Source of the DNA: Cytobacillus oceanisediminis
GTDB taxonomy: Bacteria; Bacillota; Bacilli; Bacillales; Cytobacillaceae
DNA length: 64,000 nt
NCBI RefSeq assembly: GCF_003182355.1
Contig: NZ_QGTW01000005.1
Coordinates: 1-64,000, forward strand
Direction of reading: 5' to 3'
The notes beneath the pieces are model-generated. The model did no database searches. It saw only the letters and a program-made list of their open reading frames with translations, and was not told the DNA's origin. This document shows, one piece after another, positions 27,486 through 36,517 of this stretch; position 1 is the first letter of the stretch; each line of letters begins with the position of its first letter. The translations under genes were made by a program, and so were the position numbers.

Positions 27486-28970
27486 TTACTTCAGGTTTAC
27501 CCAAACACTTTTCACTTCCGTATAGTTATCCAGTGCATATGATCCCATTTCTCGTCCAATGCCTGATTGCTTATAGCCTCCAAATGGTGCTGCTGCATCT
27601 TCAAGATTATAATCATTAATCCATACGGTTCCAGCTTTAAGAGCATTAGCGACTTTATGGCCGGTCTTAATGTTTTCCGTCCAGACACCCGCTGCAAGGC
27701 CATATGGTGTATTATTTGCTCTTTCGATCACTTCGTCGACTGTATCAAATTTAAGCACACAAACAACCGGACCGAAGATCTCTTCTTTTGCGATCGTCAT
27801 ATCGTCTGTTACGTCAGCGAAGATTGTCGGCTGTACAAAATACCCTTTATCGAAGGCTTTTTCACCTCCTGCTGCTACTCTTGCCCCTTCCACTTTACCT
27901 TTTTCAATATAATCAAGGACACGCTCCTGCTGTTTCTTTGAAACGAGCGGACCCATTTCCGTACCATTATCCATGCCAGCACCAAGCTTCACGTTATTCG
28001 CCATTTCCGCTAATTCCTTAACTACTTGGTCATAGTGCTTGCTATGGACGAATATCCTGGAGCCTGCACTGCAATTTTGGCCATGGTTATACATGATTCC
28101 GTTGAAGGCACCTGGAATGGCTTCAGATAAATCTGCATCCTCCAAAATAATATTTGGGGACTTTCCTCCGAGCTCCAATGTAACATTTTTTATCGTTTCA
28201 GCGGCCTGGCGCATAATATATTTCCCAGTCACGGTTGAGCCTGTAAAAGCCACCTTTTCTACATCCTGATGATTCACAATTGCAGCACCAGCTGTCTGGC
28301 CAAAACCAGGAACAAAATTAACAACTCCATCAGGGAAGCCAGCTTCCTTAAATAACTGTGCTGTGTATAACAGTGACAATGGAGTCTGTTCAGCTGGTTT
28401 TAGGACAATCGTACATCCGGTTGCAAGCGCTGCGCCCATTTTCCAGGCTGACATAACTAAAGGATAGTTCCACGGTATAATTTGGCCGACAACACCAATT
28501 GGTTCATGCCTAGTGTAATTTAAATAGTCTTTAGAGATCGGAAATGTCTGCCCAAGAATTTTCGTTGCCCATCCGGCATAGTAACGGTAGTGCTCCACTG
28601 TTGCTGGTATGTCATCCTGAAGTGCAACCTGATAGGACTTTCCATTATCGAGAGCTTCTAATTGTGCCAGTTCTTCTTTGTTTTCATCAATCAGATCGGC
28701 TAATTTATAAATTAAGTGCGCCCGTTTTGCTGCATTAAGATTTGGCCATACTCCCTTTTCAAATGCCTGGCGGGCTGCTTTGACCGCCAAATCAATATCT
28801 TCTTCCTGAGCTTCACTGACGGCCGCAAGAACTTCTTCTGTTGCAGGATTAACTGTTTCAAATGTTTTGCCGCTTACGGAAGGGACAAATTGGCCATTGA
28901 TAAAAAGGCCGATATCTTCTTCCAAGAATGCTTTTACCTTTGGCTTCAATTCGATTTGAGCAGTTAACAT
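27486..28970 (-). CDS. aldehyde dehydrogenase, probable 2-oxoglutarate-semialdehyde dehydrogenase
   Basis: A 494-residue NAD(P)-dependent aldehyde dehydrogenase. The catalytic residues are in VTLELGGKSPN (Glu) and NHGQNCSAGSR (Cys); FTGSTVTGK binds the cofactor. It closes the hydroxyproline operon, 60 bp after the deaminase gene. In this pathway the last step oxidises 2-oxoglutarate semialdehyde to 2-oxoglutarate, so I infer that role. From sequence alone it resembles DhaS-type broad aldehyde dehydrogenases. AAGGAGG lies before the ATG. Confidence 0.85.
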   Translation of the reverse strand: MLTAQIELKPKVKAFLEEDIGLFINGQFVPSVSGKTFETVNPATEEVLAAVSEAQEEDIDLAVKAARQAFEKGVWPNLNAAKRAHLIYKLADLIDENKEELAQLEALDNGKSYQVALQDDIPATVEHYRYYAGWATKILGQTFPISKDYLNYTRHEPIGVVGQIIPWNYPLVMSAWKMGAALATGCTIVLKPAEQTPLSLLYTAQLFKEAGFPDGVVNFVPGFGQTAGAAIVNHQDVEKVAFTGSTVTGKYIMRQAAETIKNVTLELGGKSPNIILEDADLSEAIPGAFNGIMYNHGQNCSAGSRIFVHSKHYDQVVKELAEMANNVKLGAGMDNGTEMGPLVSKKQQERVLDYIEKGKVEGARVAAGGEKAFDKGYFVQPTIFADVTDDMTIAKEEIFGPVVCVLKFDTVDEVIERANNTPYGLAAGVWTENIKTGHKVANALKAGTVWINDYNLEDAAAPFGGYKQSGIGREMGSYALDNYTEVKSVWVNLK

Positions 28971-29030
28971 GTTTTTTCCTCCTTATTTTACTAGGTGAAG
29001 AGAGCTGCTTCCCTCACCCAGCATTCGTTT

Positions 29031-29921
29031 TTAAAATTGTGAAACAGCAGATAGGTTAGATAGAATATCTTTTAGCTTTTGGTCTTCCTCAGGCGTTAAT
29101 CCAAGGCGAGGGTAACGGGAAGGCCCTCCAGCTTGGCCTGTTAGCTCCATTGCTCTTTTAACGATTTGCACATATTTTCCTGACCCTTCAAGGAAAGCGC
29201 AAAGCGGCAGAATGCGGTCATTAATCTCCCATGCTTTCTCTAATTCACCATTTTGGAAATGGTTGAACATATCTGTCACTAGCTTTGGAACAACATTGCC
29301 AGCTACAGAAATCCAGCCTGTTGCACCAACCAAATAAGATTCCATCACCAATTCCTCTGCACCGCAAAAAATTTCGGTGCTTCCTAGTCTGGAAAGATCA
29401 CGCACTTTACGGATATCCCCGCTTGATTCTTTAATATGAGTAACCTTTTCACACTCTTTGCTAATCTTCAGCATGAGTTCGGTACTCATATCAACACCAG
29501 ACGTAAATGGATTGTTATAAAGCATGATTGGGATATTCACAGAATCAGAGACTTCTTTAAAGTGATAATAGATTTCCTCTTCCTTGGGCTTCATGTAATA
29601 AGGATTAATAATAAGTGCGCAGTCTGCACCGCTTGCTTCCGCTTGTTTCGTATATTCAATCGTTTCCTTTGTTGTTTCAGCTGCCGTACCAACAATAACT
29701 GGCAGACGGCCATTCACTTCTTTTAATACTGTTTCAACCATTTGGAACTTTTCTTCTTTTGATAAACTAACGAATTCTCCTGTACTCCCGTTAATGACTA
29801 ATCCAGCTACCCCTTGGTCTGCAAAATAATTTACATTATTTTTTACTCCGCCCCAATCAATCTCCTGGGCTTTATTCATTGGGGTAATTAAAACAGGATA
29901 TGCTCCTCTAATACTGGTCAT
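29031..29921 (-). CDS. DapA-superfamily lyase, probable pyrroline-4-hydroxy-2-carboxylate deaminase
   Basis: A 296-residue TIM-barrel class I aldolase-type enzyme. The Schiff-base lysine is in HIKESSGD, the GSTGEF motif binds the carboxylate, and the YNNPF tyrosine is kept. Housekeeping DapA is usually encoded with lysine genes; here the gene sits between a transporter and an aldehyde dehydrogenase in a hydroxyproline operon, so the likely reaction is deamination and dehydration of 1-pyrroline-4-hydroxy-2-carboxylate to 2-oxoglutarate semialdehyde. Its gap to the next gene is 60 bp. Confidence 0.85.
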   Translation of the reverse strand: MTSIRGAYPVLITPMNKAQEIDWGGVKNNVNYFADQGVAGLVINGSTGEFVSLSKEEKFQMVETVLKEVNGRLPVIVGTAAETTKETIEYTKQAEASGADCALIINPYYMKPKEEEIYYHFKEVSDSVNIPIMLYNNPFTSGVDMSTELMLKISKECEKVTHIKESSGDIRKVRDLSRLGSTEIFCGAEELVMESYLVGATGWISVAGNVVPKLVTDMFNHFQNGELEKAWEINDRILPLCAFLEGSGKYVQIVKRAMELTGQAGGPSRYPRLGLTPEEDQKLKDILSNLSAVSQF

Positions 29922-29952
29922 TTTTTTTCCTCCTATTTATAGAATATTTTCA

Positions 29953-31380
29953 TCAAAGATTAATAGCTTTATTTTCAGATATACTTTGATTGGTTGGCTC
30001 ACTTTCCGTATACCAAATAAACTTATTTGTATATCCATAAAGGATAGCGATTGCTAAGGCAATAAAGTTAAACCAAAGGAACGGCAAATAAGCTAAAGTC
30101 GTGACACCTAATACGGTTGCCATGTAGACCCCTCCATCACTCCATGGAACCATCGGGGTTGTCAGTGTTCCGCCAGATTCTGTGTTCCGTGATAATACTC
30201 TTCTATCAATCCCGAGGCGATCGTAATTTTTCTCGGTAATTTTGCTGGCAGTAATGATCGATACATAAGCTGCCCCTCCGAAAAAGTTGCCGAAAAACCC
30301 TGCGATAATGGTTGATAAAGTCACATTGCCGGAGTTATTAGCCCAGGAAAGCATCTTATTGCATATCACCTGTAAAATGCCAATATGCTCCATTAATCCG
30401 CCAACACCTAGTGCAAAAAGGATCAGCACAATTACTTCAAGCATGGAGACGATTCCCCCGCGATTCAATAGATTGTCTATAAAATCGACGCCTGATTCAA
30501 TGGCAAACCCATTATAGGACGTTTTAATAGAGTCCAGCATGGACATATCCTGAAACAGGAATGCCCAAAGAGATCCCAACAAGGCGCCAAAAGCGATTGT
30601 AGGAATTGATGGCATCTTCATAGCCAGCATGATTATGACAATTGCGGCCGGAATCAGCATGTACCAAGAGACGCTAAAATGAGTTTGAAGAGAATCCATA
30701 GTGGCTTCTGCCCGGCTTAAATCTCCGCTCCCATTTACATAGAAAAAGCCAGTTAATAAAAATAGTATTCCTGTAATAATCCAGGCAGGGGTACTGACAT
30801 AGAGCATTGACTTAATATGTTCAACAAGATTAACTTTCGAAAGGGAGGCTGTCATGACCGTTGTATCTGACAATGGCGATAGTTTATCCCCCACATAGGC
30901 ACCAGAAATGACTGCACCCGCAACTAGTTCAATGGGAATGCCAAAGCTATGGCCGATCCCCATCATAGCGATTCCTGCTGTTCCTGCTGTACCGAAAGAT
31001 GTACCTGTAGCCAGTGATGTTACTGTACAGATGGCAAATGCAGCAAATAGAAAAATAGTCGGGTTAATGATCGTCAACCCGTAATAGATAATACTTGGAA
31101 CAATTCCGCCCGCAATCCATGTACCAATTAGCGCACCGACTGTCACTAAAACTAAAACTGCTTCAAGTCCGTTATTAATTCCATTCAATATGCCCTTCTG
31201 CATTTCTAAATATCTGTAGCCGATTTTCAAACCGACAAGCATTATCACAAACCATGAAACAAAAAGTGCCAGTTGAATCGGAAGTCCAATTCGAGCAACA
31301 AACAGATACATGATGACCACAAAGCTCACTAATACAAACATTACCTCTGCCATAGTGGGAAGCCTTTTTTTATCAGCCAT
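29953..31380 (-). CDS. NhaC-family Na+/H+ antiporter-like transporter
   Basis: A 475-residue, roughly 11-helix membrane protein of the NhaC family. GTSFGTAGTAGIAMMGIG and GAYVGDKLSPLSDTTVM are family signatures. It lies inside the hydroxyproline operon, 31 bp before the deaminase gene and 48 bp after the racemase-family gene. Since no other uptake system is encoded in the cluster, it is reasonable to infer that it brings in hydroxyproline or a related amino acid coupled to sodium or protons, rather than serving general sodium extrusion. That is inference from context. Confidence 0.8.
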   Translation of the reverse strand: MADKKRLPTMAEVMFVLVSFVVIMYLFVARIGLPIQLALFVSWFVIMLVGLKIGYRYLEMQKGILNGINNGLEAVLVLVTVGALIGTWIAGGIVPSIIYYGLTIINPTIFLFAAFAICTVTSLATGTSFGTAGTAGIAMMGIGHSFGIPIELVAGAVISGAYVGDKLSPLSDTTVMTASLSKVNLVEHIKSMLYVSTPAWIITGILFLLTGFFYVNGSGDLSRAEATMDSLQTHFSVSWYMLIPAAIVIIMLAMKMPSIPTIAFGALLGSLWAFLFQDMSMLDSIKTSYNGFAIESGVDFIDNLLNRGGIVSMLEVIVLILFALGVGGLMEHIGILQVICNKMLSWANNSGNVTLSTIIAGFFGNFFGGAAYVSIITASKITEKNYDRLGIDRRVLSRNTESGGTLTTPMVPWSDGGVYMATVLGVTTLAYLPFLWFNFIALAIAILYGYTNKFIWYTESEPTNQSISENKAINL

Positions 31381-31428
31381 AAGATTCCTCCTTTAATCTA
31401 TTGAAAACAGTCACAATAATCAGAACTC

Positions 31429-32382
31429 TTATTTTAATAAAAATCCATCGTATAAAGGGTCTGTCGGATCTAAAACAAATGTCTGCATACCTGTAATAAA
31501 GCCCCTGGTTGTCACTTTACACTGGTAGCTCCCATCTATTTCCTGGACTATTTTCAACTCAAGCCTGCCGCCGTAAATACTTTCATTAACAACAGGTTCC
31601 TCAAGTCCGATACCGCTGCAATGAATGCTGCTTGCAAGACACGCCGCTCCCGGCCCAAAGCCGGGTGACCGGACGATGTAGCCGTCCTCCCGAAAGGTAA
31701 TGGACTTCAGTTTGTTTTCTTTAAGAGCTGAATCATCCATTAAAATGACACCTTTTGCAGAAGTTGATGATCTCAAAGCTTCAATAGCAGCTTGTCCCCA
31801 TCTCTTTAATCCGGAAAGCTCTTCAACAAGGATCCTTGGTGATGCATCTTTCTGATTAAATACCGCATATAATTCACCTGCCTGCACAAGCGAATAGGTT
31901 GCTCTGGAACCTTCCAGAGACAGCGGCACATTTCTCTGGATAACTTTACTTGGTTCTAATTTTATTGATACAGAAATCACTTCATCCTGTTCCATAACTG
32001 CCTTAACGGCTACGACACCGCTGATGGTTTCAATGTTATATTCATGTGATGTTTGAGGCTGCAGCTGCCCGCATTCCAGCAGAGCTGTGATAACAGCCGC
32101 CACACCGCCATACTGAAGGGGAACTGGTCCTTCATGATTGAAGAACACGACTGCTGCATCTGCTTCAAGGCTAATAGGAGGAACAACAAGACAGCCATTT
32201 AAACCTGCAAACCCGCGCGGTTCTTTTAATAAAAAATTTATCTCTTCACCAAAAACATGAGGAAGCTGTTCTTGCAATTGTTCAAGGCTCTGATAATGTA
32301 CAAATGGTGCACCGCTGATTATACGGAAGGCCTCTCCTGCAACATGTACGTCTGTTGTTGAATATGCCTTTTGTATTTTCAT
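31429..32382 (-). CDS. proline racemase superfamily paralogue lacking both catalytic cysteines
   Basis: A 317-residue member of the proline racemase/hydroxyproline epimerase fold, clearly homologous to its neighbour (KEPRGFAGLNG..., RSPGFGPGAACLA, GFITGMQTF...DPLYDGFLL). Both active-site motifs are changed: the MCGH segment reads LQYG (Gln90-Tyr91-Gly92) and RSPCGTGT reads RSPGFGPG (Gly241). Known subgroups keep Cys/Cys, Ser/Cys or Cys/Thr, so this protein cannot use the two-base racemase mechanism. It overlaps the active epimerase gene by 4 bp, which implies matched expression. It may be a non-catalytic partner, or catalyse something different. Confidence 0.85.
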   Translation of the reverse strand: MKIQKAYSTTDVHVAGEAFRIISGAPFVHYQSLEQLQEQLPHVFGEEINFLLKEPRGFAGLNGCLVVPPISLEADAAVVFFNHEGPVPLQYGGVAAVITALLECGQLQPQTSHEYNIETISGVVAVKAVMEQDEVISVSIKLEPSKVIQRNVPLSLEGSRATYSLVQAGELYAVFNQKDASPRILVEELSGLKRWGQAAIEALRSSTSAKGVILMDDSALKENKLKSITFREDGYIVRSPGFGPGAACLASSIHCSGIGLEEPVVNESIYGGRLELKIVQEIDGSYQCKVTTRGFITGMQTFVLDPTDPLYDGFLLK

Positions 32383-33416
32383 TTCACTTCCTCCGTTTCA
32401 TGTTCCATCGGGGGTATCAGCAGAAATCCCTTTTTGAGTGGATCTTCTTCATGGTAAAAGAATCGGTGCATCCCCATTAACCAGGCAGAACCCGTGATTC
32501 TGGTTATAATAGCTTCAACACCTTCTACGCTAGCTGTATTCAGCACACTTCCCCGGAATAGTGAACCTACGATGCTTTCATGAACAAACTCTTCACCAAT
32601 TGCAATCTGCTGATTAGCATAGAGCACAGCCAGCTTAGCAGAAGTGCCGGTTCCACAAGGAGAGCGATCAATTCCTCCAGGCGGAACAACCACTGTATTT
32701 TTCACATGTGCAGACCCATGAGATGGATCTGTATAAAACTCAACGTGAGTCAATCCTCTTATAAAGGGATACTGCGGATGAATAATTTCAGTTGCATCAT
32801 TAATTGTATTACGAATATCGATAGCCCTCTCGATGATCATCGATGCATTTTCTGGCACTAACTCTAAGCCAATCGATTTTGCGTCAATGATTGCGTAGAA
32901 ATTTCCTCCATATGCGATGTCTGCTTGAACTTGTCCAATTCCGTCCACATGGACCGAAACGGTTTTTATCAGAAATGCCGGTACATTACAAAAGGACACT
33001 TCCCTCGCTTTCCCTTCCTCCACCTTGATCTCCACTTCCACCAGGCCTGCAGGCGTATCCAATTTTAATGAAGTAACGGGCTCCTGGACAGGGATTAACC
33101 CTGATTCAACAAGAGCTGTACATACACCAATGGTGTCATGTCCACACATAGGCAAATAGCCGCCGGTTTCAATGTAAATTACACCAATATCGGCTTTCGG
33201 ATGGCAAGGGGCCGTAATTAAAGCCCCCGACATGACATCATGACCACGAGGTTCATTCATTAGAAGCTGGCGAATCCAATCATACTCCCTCTTCATATGA
33301 AGCATTTTTTCCGACATCGTAGCACCTTTCAATTCAGGAAGTCCGCTAATTAAGGTCCTTGTCGGGTTGCCGCCGGTATGCGTATCTATCGTGGTAAACA
33401 CTTTTTTTGCTCTCAT
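32379..33416 (-). CDS. 4-hydroxyproline 2-epimerase (proline racemase family)
   Basis: A 345-residue cytoplasmic enzyme of the proline racemase family with both catalytic cysteines: Cys91 in LPMCGHDTIG and Cys254 in DRSPCGTGTSA. DTHTGGNPTR opens the protein as usual. It would convert trans-4-hydroxy-L-proline to cis-4-hydroxy-D-proline, the first step of bacterial hydroxyproline breakdown. Proline racemase activity cannot be excluded, but the surrounding genes match the hydroxyproline route. It overlaps the genes on both sides by 4 bp. Confidence 0.88.
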   Translation of the reverse strand: MRAKKVFTTIDTHTGGNPTRTLISGLPELKGATMSEKMLHMKREYDWIRQLLMNEPRGHDVMSGALITAPCHPKADIGVIYIETGGYLPMCGHDTIGVCTALVESGLIPVQEPVTSLKLDTPAGLVEVEIKVEEGKAREVSFCNVPAFLIKTVSVHVDGIGQVQADIAYGGNFYAIIDAKSIGLELVPENASMIIERAIDIRNTINDATEIIHPQYPFIRGLTHVEFYTDPSHGSAHVKNTVVVPPGGIDRSPCGTGTSAKLAVLYANQQIAIGEEFVHESIVGSLFRGSVLNTASVEGVEAIITRITGSAWLMGMHRFFYHEEDPLKKGFLLIPPMEHETEEVK

Positions 33417-34591
33417 CTGCTCAACACCTTTCCAGAGAAGCGATTATAGCTAAGCGGGTCAATAGGAATAGACGTTTTCTTCTTATTAATCATCTCTTCC
33501 ACCAATTTCCCTGTAACGGCTGCAAGGCTGATGCCATCACCTTCATGGCCGGAAGCAATATAATAATTTGGAATTTCATCCACTCTTGAAACAATCGGCA
33601 AATGATCCTCTGTCCAAGGACGCAATCCTGCATAGGAGCGAATCACCATCATATCAGCCATTTTCGGATAAAAACGGATGGCCCGGTTTGCTATGCATTT
33701 AATAATCTCATTGTTAACTTTCGTATTAAACCCGACAAACTCCCTGCTGCTGCCGATTAAAAAGTTTTGGCTCTCTGTCGGTTCAAATACAAGAGCCACC
33801 CCATATTTTTCTGTCAGAGGATCGACTCTCCTCTCCCCGCCAAACTTGGAAATTAAGTATCCAAACTCCATTACTTTCCTAGAACCTACATGCTGCTGCC
33901 TCGAAGCCACGATTATATGGCCTTTTCTTGGCTCAATAGGAATCGAAAGATCCAGCATTCTTCCTAATCTTGGTGCCCAAACCCCAGCTGCATTGACAAC
34001 GTGATCAGCAGTGAAGATTCCATTCGAAGTCTCAATTTTAAAAGAGCCTGTATCTTGTTGTTTTTTCATCGATTTCACTTCAGTTTGTTTGTATGCTTTT
34101 GCTCCCATCTTCTTCGCACCTTCAAGCAGAGAGAATGCTAGCAGATAAGGATTTACCGTTGAATCTGTAGCACACTCCAAACCACCCAACAAATCGTCCG
34201 CAAAGAAAGCTGATTCCTGGCGAATATCTTGCCTATCCAGCATCCTAAAGGGCAGTCCAGCGGCTTTTTGCCGGTTGACCCATTGTTGGGCTGCTTCCAT
34301 CTCTTCGTCTGACTCGCAAACCAAGATGCTCCCCGGGGCCCGGTACTCAAAAGGCTGTTCCAACTCTCCGCTTAATTCATCTACAAGCTTTTGGCTAAGC
34401 AGCGACATTTGGCTATCAAAACCTGGATCTTTGTCTATGGCCAAAATATTCCCATCACAGCGTGAAGAGGTTCCGCTGACAAATTCTCCTTTTTCGAGAA
34501 TCGTTACGTCTCTGCCTGATTTAGCAGCATAATAGGCAATCGAACATCCAATAATCCCACCGCCAATAATCAGAACATCACAATGATTCAA
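33413..34591 (-). CDS. D-hydroxyproline dehydrogenase FAD subunit (DAO family), TTG start
   Basis: A 392-residue FAD enzyme of the D-amino-acid-oxidase family. It has an N-terminal VLIIGGGIIGCSIAYYAA dinucleotide fold, the FVSGTSSRCDG segment and the C-terminal RPWTEDHLPIVSRV...ASGHEGDGISLA block. It resembles the small catalytic subunit of heteromeric dehydrogenases (HcnC/LhpB type) that oxidise cis-4-hydroxy-D-proline to the pyrroline. Its partner subunits are the three genes at 36518-38360 on the other strand. The start is TTG with AAAGGGGG upstream. First gene after the sigma-54 promoter. Confidence 0.87.
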   Translation of the reverse strand: MNHCDVLIIGGGIIGCSIAYYAAKSGRDVTILEKGEFVSGTSSRCDGNILAIDKDPGFDSQMSLLSQKLVDELSGELEQPFEYRAPGSILVCESDEEMEAAQQWVNRQKAAGLPFRMLDRQDIRQESAFFADDLLGGLECATDSTVNPYLLAFSLLEGAKKMGAKAYKQTEVKSMKKQQDTGSFKIETSNGIFTADHVVNAAGVWAPRLGRMLDLSIPIEPRKGHIIVASRQQHVGSRKVMEFGYLISKFGGERRVDPLTEKYGVALVFEPTESQNFLIGSSREFVGFNTKVNNEIIKCIANRAIRFYPKMADMMVIRSYAGLRPWTEDHLPIVSRVDEIPNYYIASGHEGDGISLAAVTGKLVEEMINKKKTSIPIDPLSYNRFSGKVLSR

Positions 34592-34632
34592 TTTTTGATC
34601 CCCCTTTCATTTAACTTTTTCATTTTATAGAG

Positions 34633-34650
34633 ATGCAAGTAGCGTGCCAA
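34633..34650 (-). promoter_or_regulatory. sigma-54 (-24/-12) promoter of the hydroxyproline operon
   Basis: The minus strand reads TTGGCACGCTACTTGCAT. TGGCAC-N5-TTGCA matches the sigma-54 consensus at every core position, with the GG and GC elements 10 bases apart. It is about 40 bp upstream of the dehydrogenase start. Confidence 0.9.
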
Positions 34651-34681
34651 GCCGATTTCTCTATTAGAGATAAAATATTTA

Positions 34682-34736
34682 AAATTTTTAGACAACTAAG
34701 GTATAATAAATTTTACACTGTATAAATTTTTAGACA
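34682..34736. promoter_or_regulatory. 13-bp direct repeat, candidate enhancer for the sigma-54 activator
   Basis: AAATTTTTAGACA occurs at 34682-34694 and again at 34724-34736, exactly 42 bp apart (four helical turns). It lies between the regulator gene and the minus-strand sigma-54 promoter, 32-103 bp upstream of it, where an enhancer-binding protein would sit. It also overlaps the likely regulator promoter. Confidence 0.6.
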
Positions 34737-34751
34737 CATTAAGGAGGCCCT

Positions 34752-36422
34752 ATGCTTGTTTCTAGTCCCTCTGTGCAAAAAATAATGAAAAACAATTTTA
34801 GAAAAAATCTAAAGTGGGAGGTCACGCGTGAAGAAAGTGGAGACTATTGGATCTGCTTACCTGAAAAAGGTATAAAAACTTGCTGTGGTATTATTCAAGA
34901 AAATGATGAAATCGAAGCACTCGTCCCATTATTTAAGAGATATGATACTGTTGTTGTTCTTGATGAAAGCCACAATCCTGCAGGATATATTACCTCTTAT
35001 GAAATGATGGAATATCTCTATGATTCAACGAAACAACTAAAAGCATTTTATGACACCGTCATTCAAACGACAGATTCATCGGTGACAGTTATTGATGCTG
35101 ATGAGCGTGTGTGCACATGGACTGAGGGTGCAGAAAGGATATTTTCCGTCAACAAGCAAAAAATTATCGGCAGGAAAATTACTGATTTCTTTGAAAAAAA
35201 CAAGCTCCAAATTCTTGAAACCTTACATACTGGAAAAAGAATTCGCAAGCAGCGTCATCAGGCACGATCCGATTTATTTGTCCTCATCAACTCTAATCCA
35301 GTTTATTTTAATCATAAAATTATCGGTGCTGTGGTCTCAGAAACAGATATTACCAATCAGGTTTTACTGAACGATAAATTATTTGACATGTCAGCAGAGG
35401 TGCATCGTTTAGAACAGGAAGTCGCTAAATTTAAGCATACTCATGACCCTTTTGAATCAATTAAAGGAAAAAGTCCTGGTCTTCAAAAAACCATTTATCT
35501 AGCAAAAAAAGTTTGTTCTGTTAAATCTACCGTTCTTATTTTGGGAGAAAGCGGCGTTGGTAAAGAAGTTTTTGCAAAAGCTATACATGAAGCCAGTGAA
35601 GGGTCGAAGTCCCCTTTTGTTTCTATTAACTGCGGCGCCATACCAGCTTCATTATTTGAAAGTGAGCTATTCGGCTATGAAAGAGGCGCATTCTCAGGGG
35701 CTGATCAGAGAGGTAAGAAAGGAAAAATAGAATTAGCAAAGGGTGGGACACTTTTTCTCGATGAAATTGGCGAAATGCCGCTGGAAATGCAGGTAAAGCT
35801 GCTGAGAGTTTTACAAGAGCGAAGGTACTTTCGCGTTGGCGGTGAAAAGGAAATTGATGCGGACTTCAGGGTTATCGCAGCCACAAATCGTAATCTGGAG
35901 GAGTTAATGAAAGAGGGACATTTTCGCGAAGACTTATTTTATCGTTTAAATGTTGTTAGTTTGCACATTCCTCCATTAAGGGAGCGGCGAGAAGATATTT
36001 ACGAATTAAGCCATTACTTTTTAAACGATTTTTCGCTGATGTACCAGCGCCCAATCTATGAGTTTCCTCAAGATGTAATGGAGGAAATGCTTAATTATGA
36101 GTGGCCAGGCAATATTCGGGAACTCCGCAATGTAGCTGAAAGGCTAGTCGTTTTTGCTACTGATGGAATCATTCGGAAAGAATACCTGCCTTTTAATCAG
36201 AGTACATCAATCAGCACAGCCCCTTCTGTTAAACATTTTTCAGACAATGAACAAATGGACAGAGACATTAGATCATTGGAGCAGGAATTGGATGAACATG
36301 AAAGAAAAGTTATACAGCGTGCTCTGGATCTGGTTAAAGGAAATAAACTTGAATGCGCCAAGCAGCTTGGAGTGACCAGAGCTACCTTATATAATCGGCT
36401 GAAAAAGCTTGGTATGAAATAA
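34752..36422 (+). CDS. sigma-54-dependent transcriptional regulator with PAS domain
   Basis: A 556-residue enhancer-binding protein. The N-terminus (to about 90) has a half-CBS-like stretch; a PAS domain follows (about 100-210), then the AAA+ domain with Walker A GESGVGKE at about 265, the GAFSGA loop (Ser instead of the usual Thr) that contacts sigma-54, Walker B GTLFLDEIGEM, and a C-terminal Fis-type helix-turn-helix (AKQLGVTRATLYNRLKKL). AAGGAGG precedes the start. It lies between two divergent units that each have a -24/-12 promoter, so it is their probable activator, sensing hydroxyproline or a catabolite through its N-terminal domains. Confidence 0.93.
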   Translation: MLVSSPSVQKIMKNNFRKNLKWEVTREESGDYWICLPEKGIKTCCGIIQENDEIEALVPLFKRYDTVVVLDESHNPAGYITSYEMMEYLYDSTKQLKAFYDTVIQTTDSSVTVIDADERVCTWTEGAERIFSVNKQKIIGRKITDFFEKNKLQILETLHTGKRIRKQRHQARSDLFVLINSNPVYFNHKIIGAVVSETDITNQVLLNDKLFDMSAEVHRLEQEVAKFKHTHDPFESIKGKSPGLQKTIYLAKKVCSVKSTVLILGESGVGKEVFAKAIHEASEGSKSPFVSINCGAIPASLFESELFGYERGAFSGADQRGKKGKIELAKGGTLFLDEIGEMPLEMQVKLLRVLQERRYFRVGGEKEIDADFRVIAATNRNLEELMKEGHFREDLFYRLNVVSLHIPPLRERREDIYELSHYFLNDFSLMYQRPIYEFPQDVMEEMLNYEWPGNIRELRNVAERLVVFATDGIIRKEYLPFNQSTSISTAPSVKHFSDNEQMDRDIRSLEQELDEHERKVIQRALDLVKGNKLECAKQLGVTRATLYNRLKKLGMK

Positions 36423-36465
36423 CAAATTCCGAAAGGTCTCGATAAATCATCTATCCCTCTTTATG

Positions 36466-36483
36466 TTGGTACGCTTTTTGCAT
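36466..36483 (+). promoter_or_regulatory. sigma-54 promoter of the dehydrogenase-partner operon
   Basis: TTGGTACGCTTTTTGCAT fits TGGCAC-N5-TTGCA with one change (T for C). The GG and GC are 10 bases apart. It ends 35 bp before the ATG of the first small iron-sulfur gene. Confidence 0.85.
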
Positions 36484-36517
36484 GATATATGCATATCAAA
36501 GTGGAGGAGGAAATCCG

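Noticed and set aside
29031..29921. Housekeeping dapA for lysine synthesis
   Set aside because: The location between a NhaC-type transporter and an aldehyde dehydrogenase in the hydroxyproline operon argues for the catabolic deaminase.
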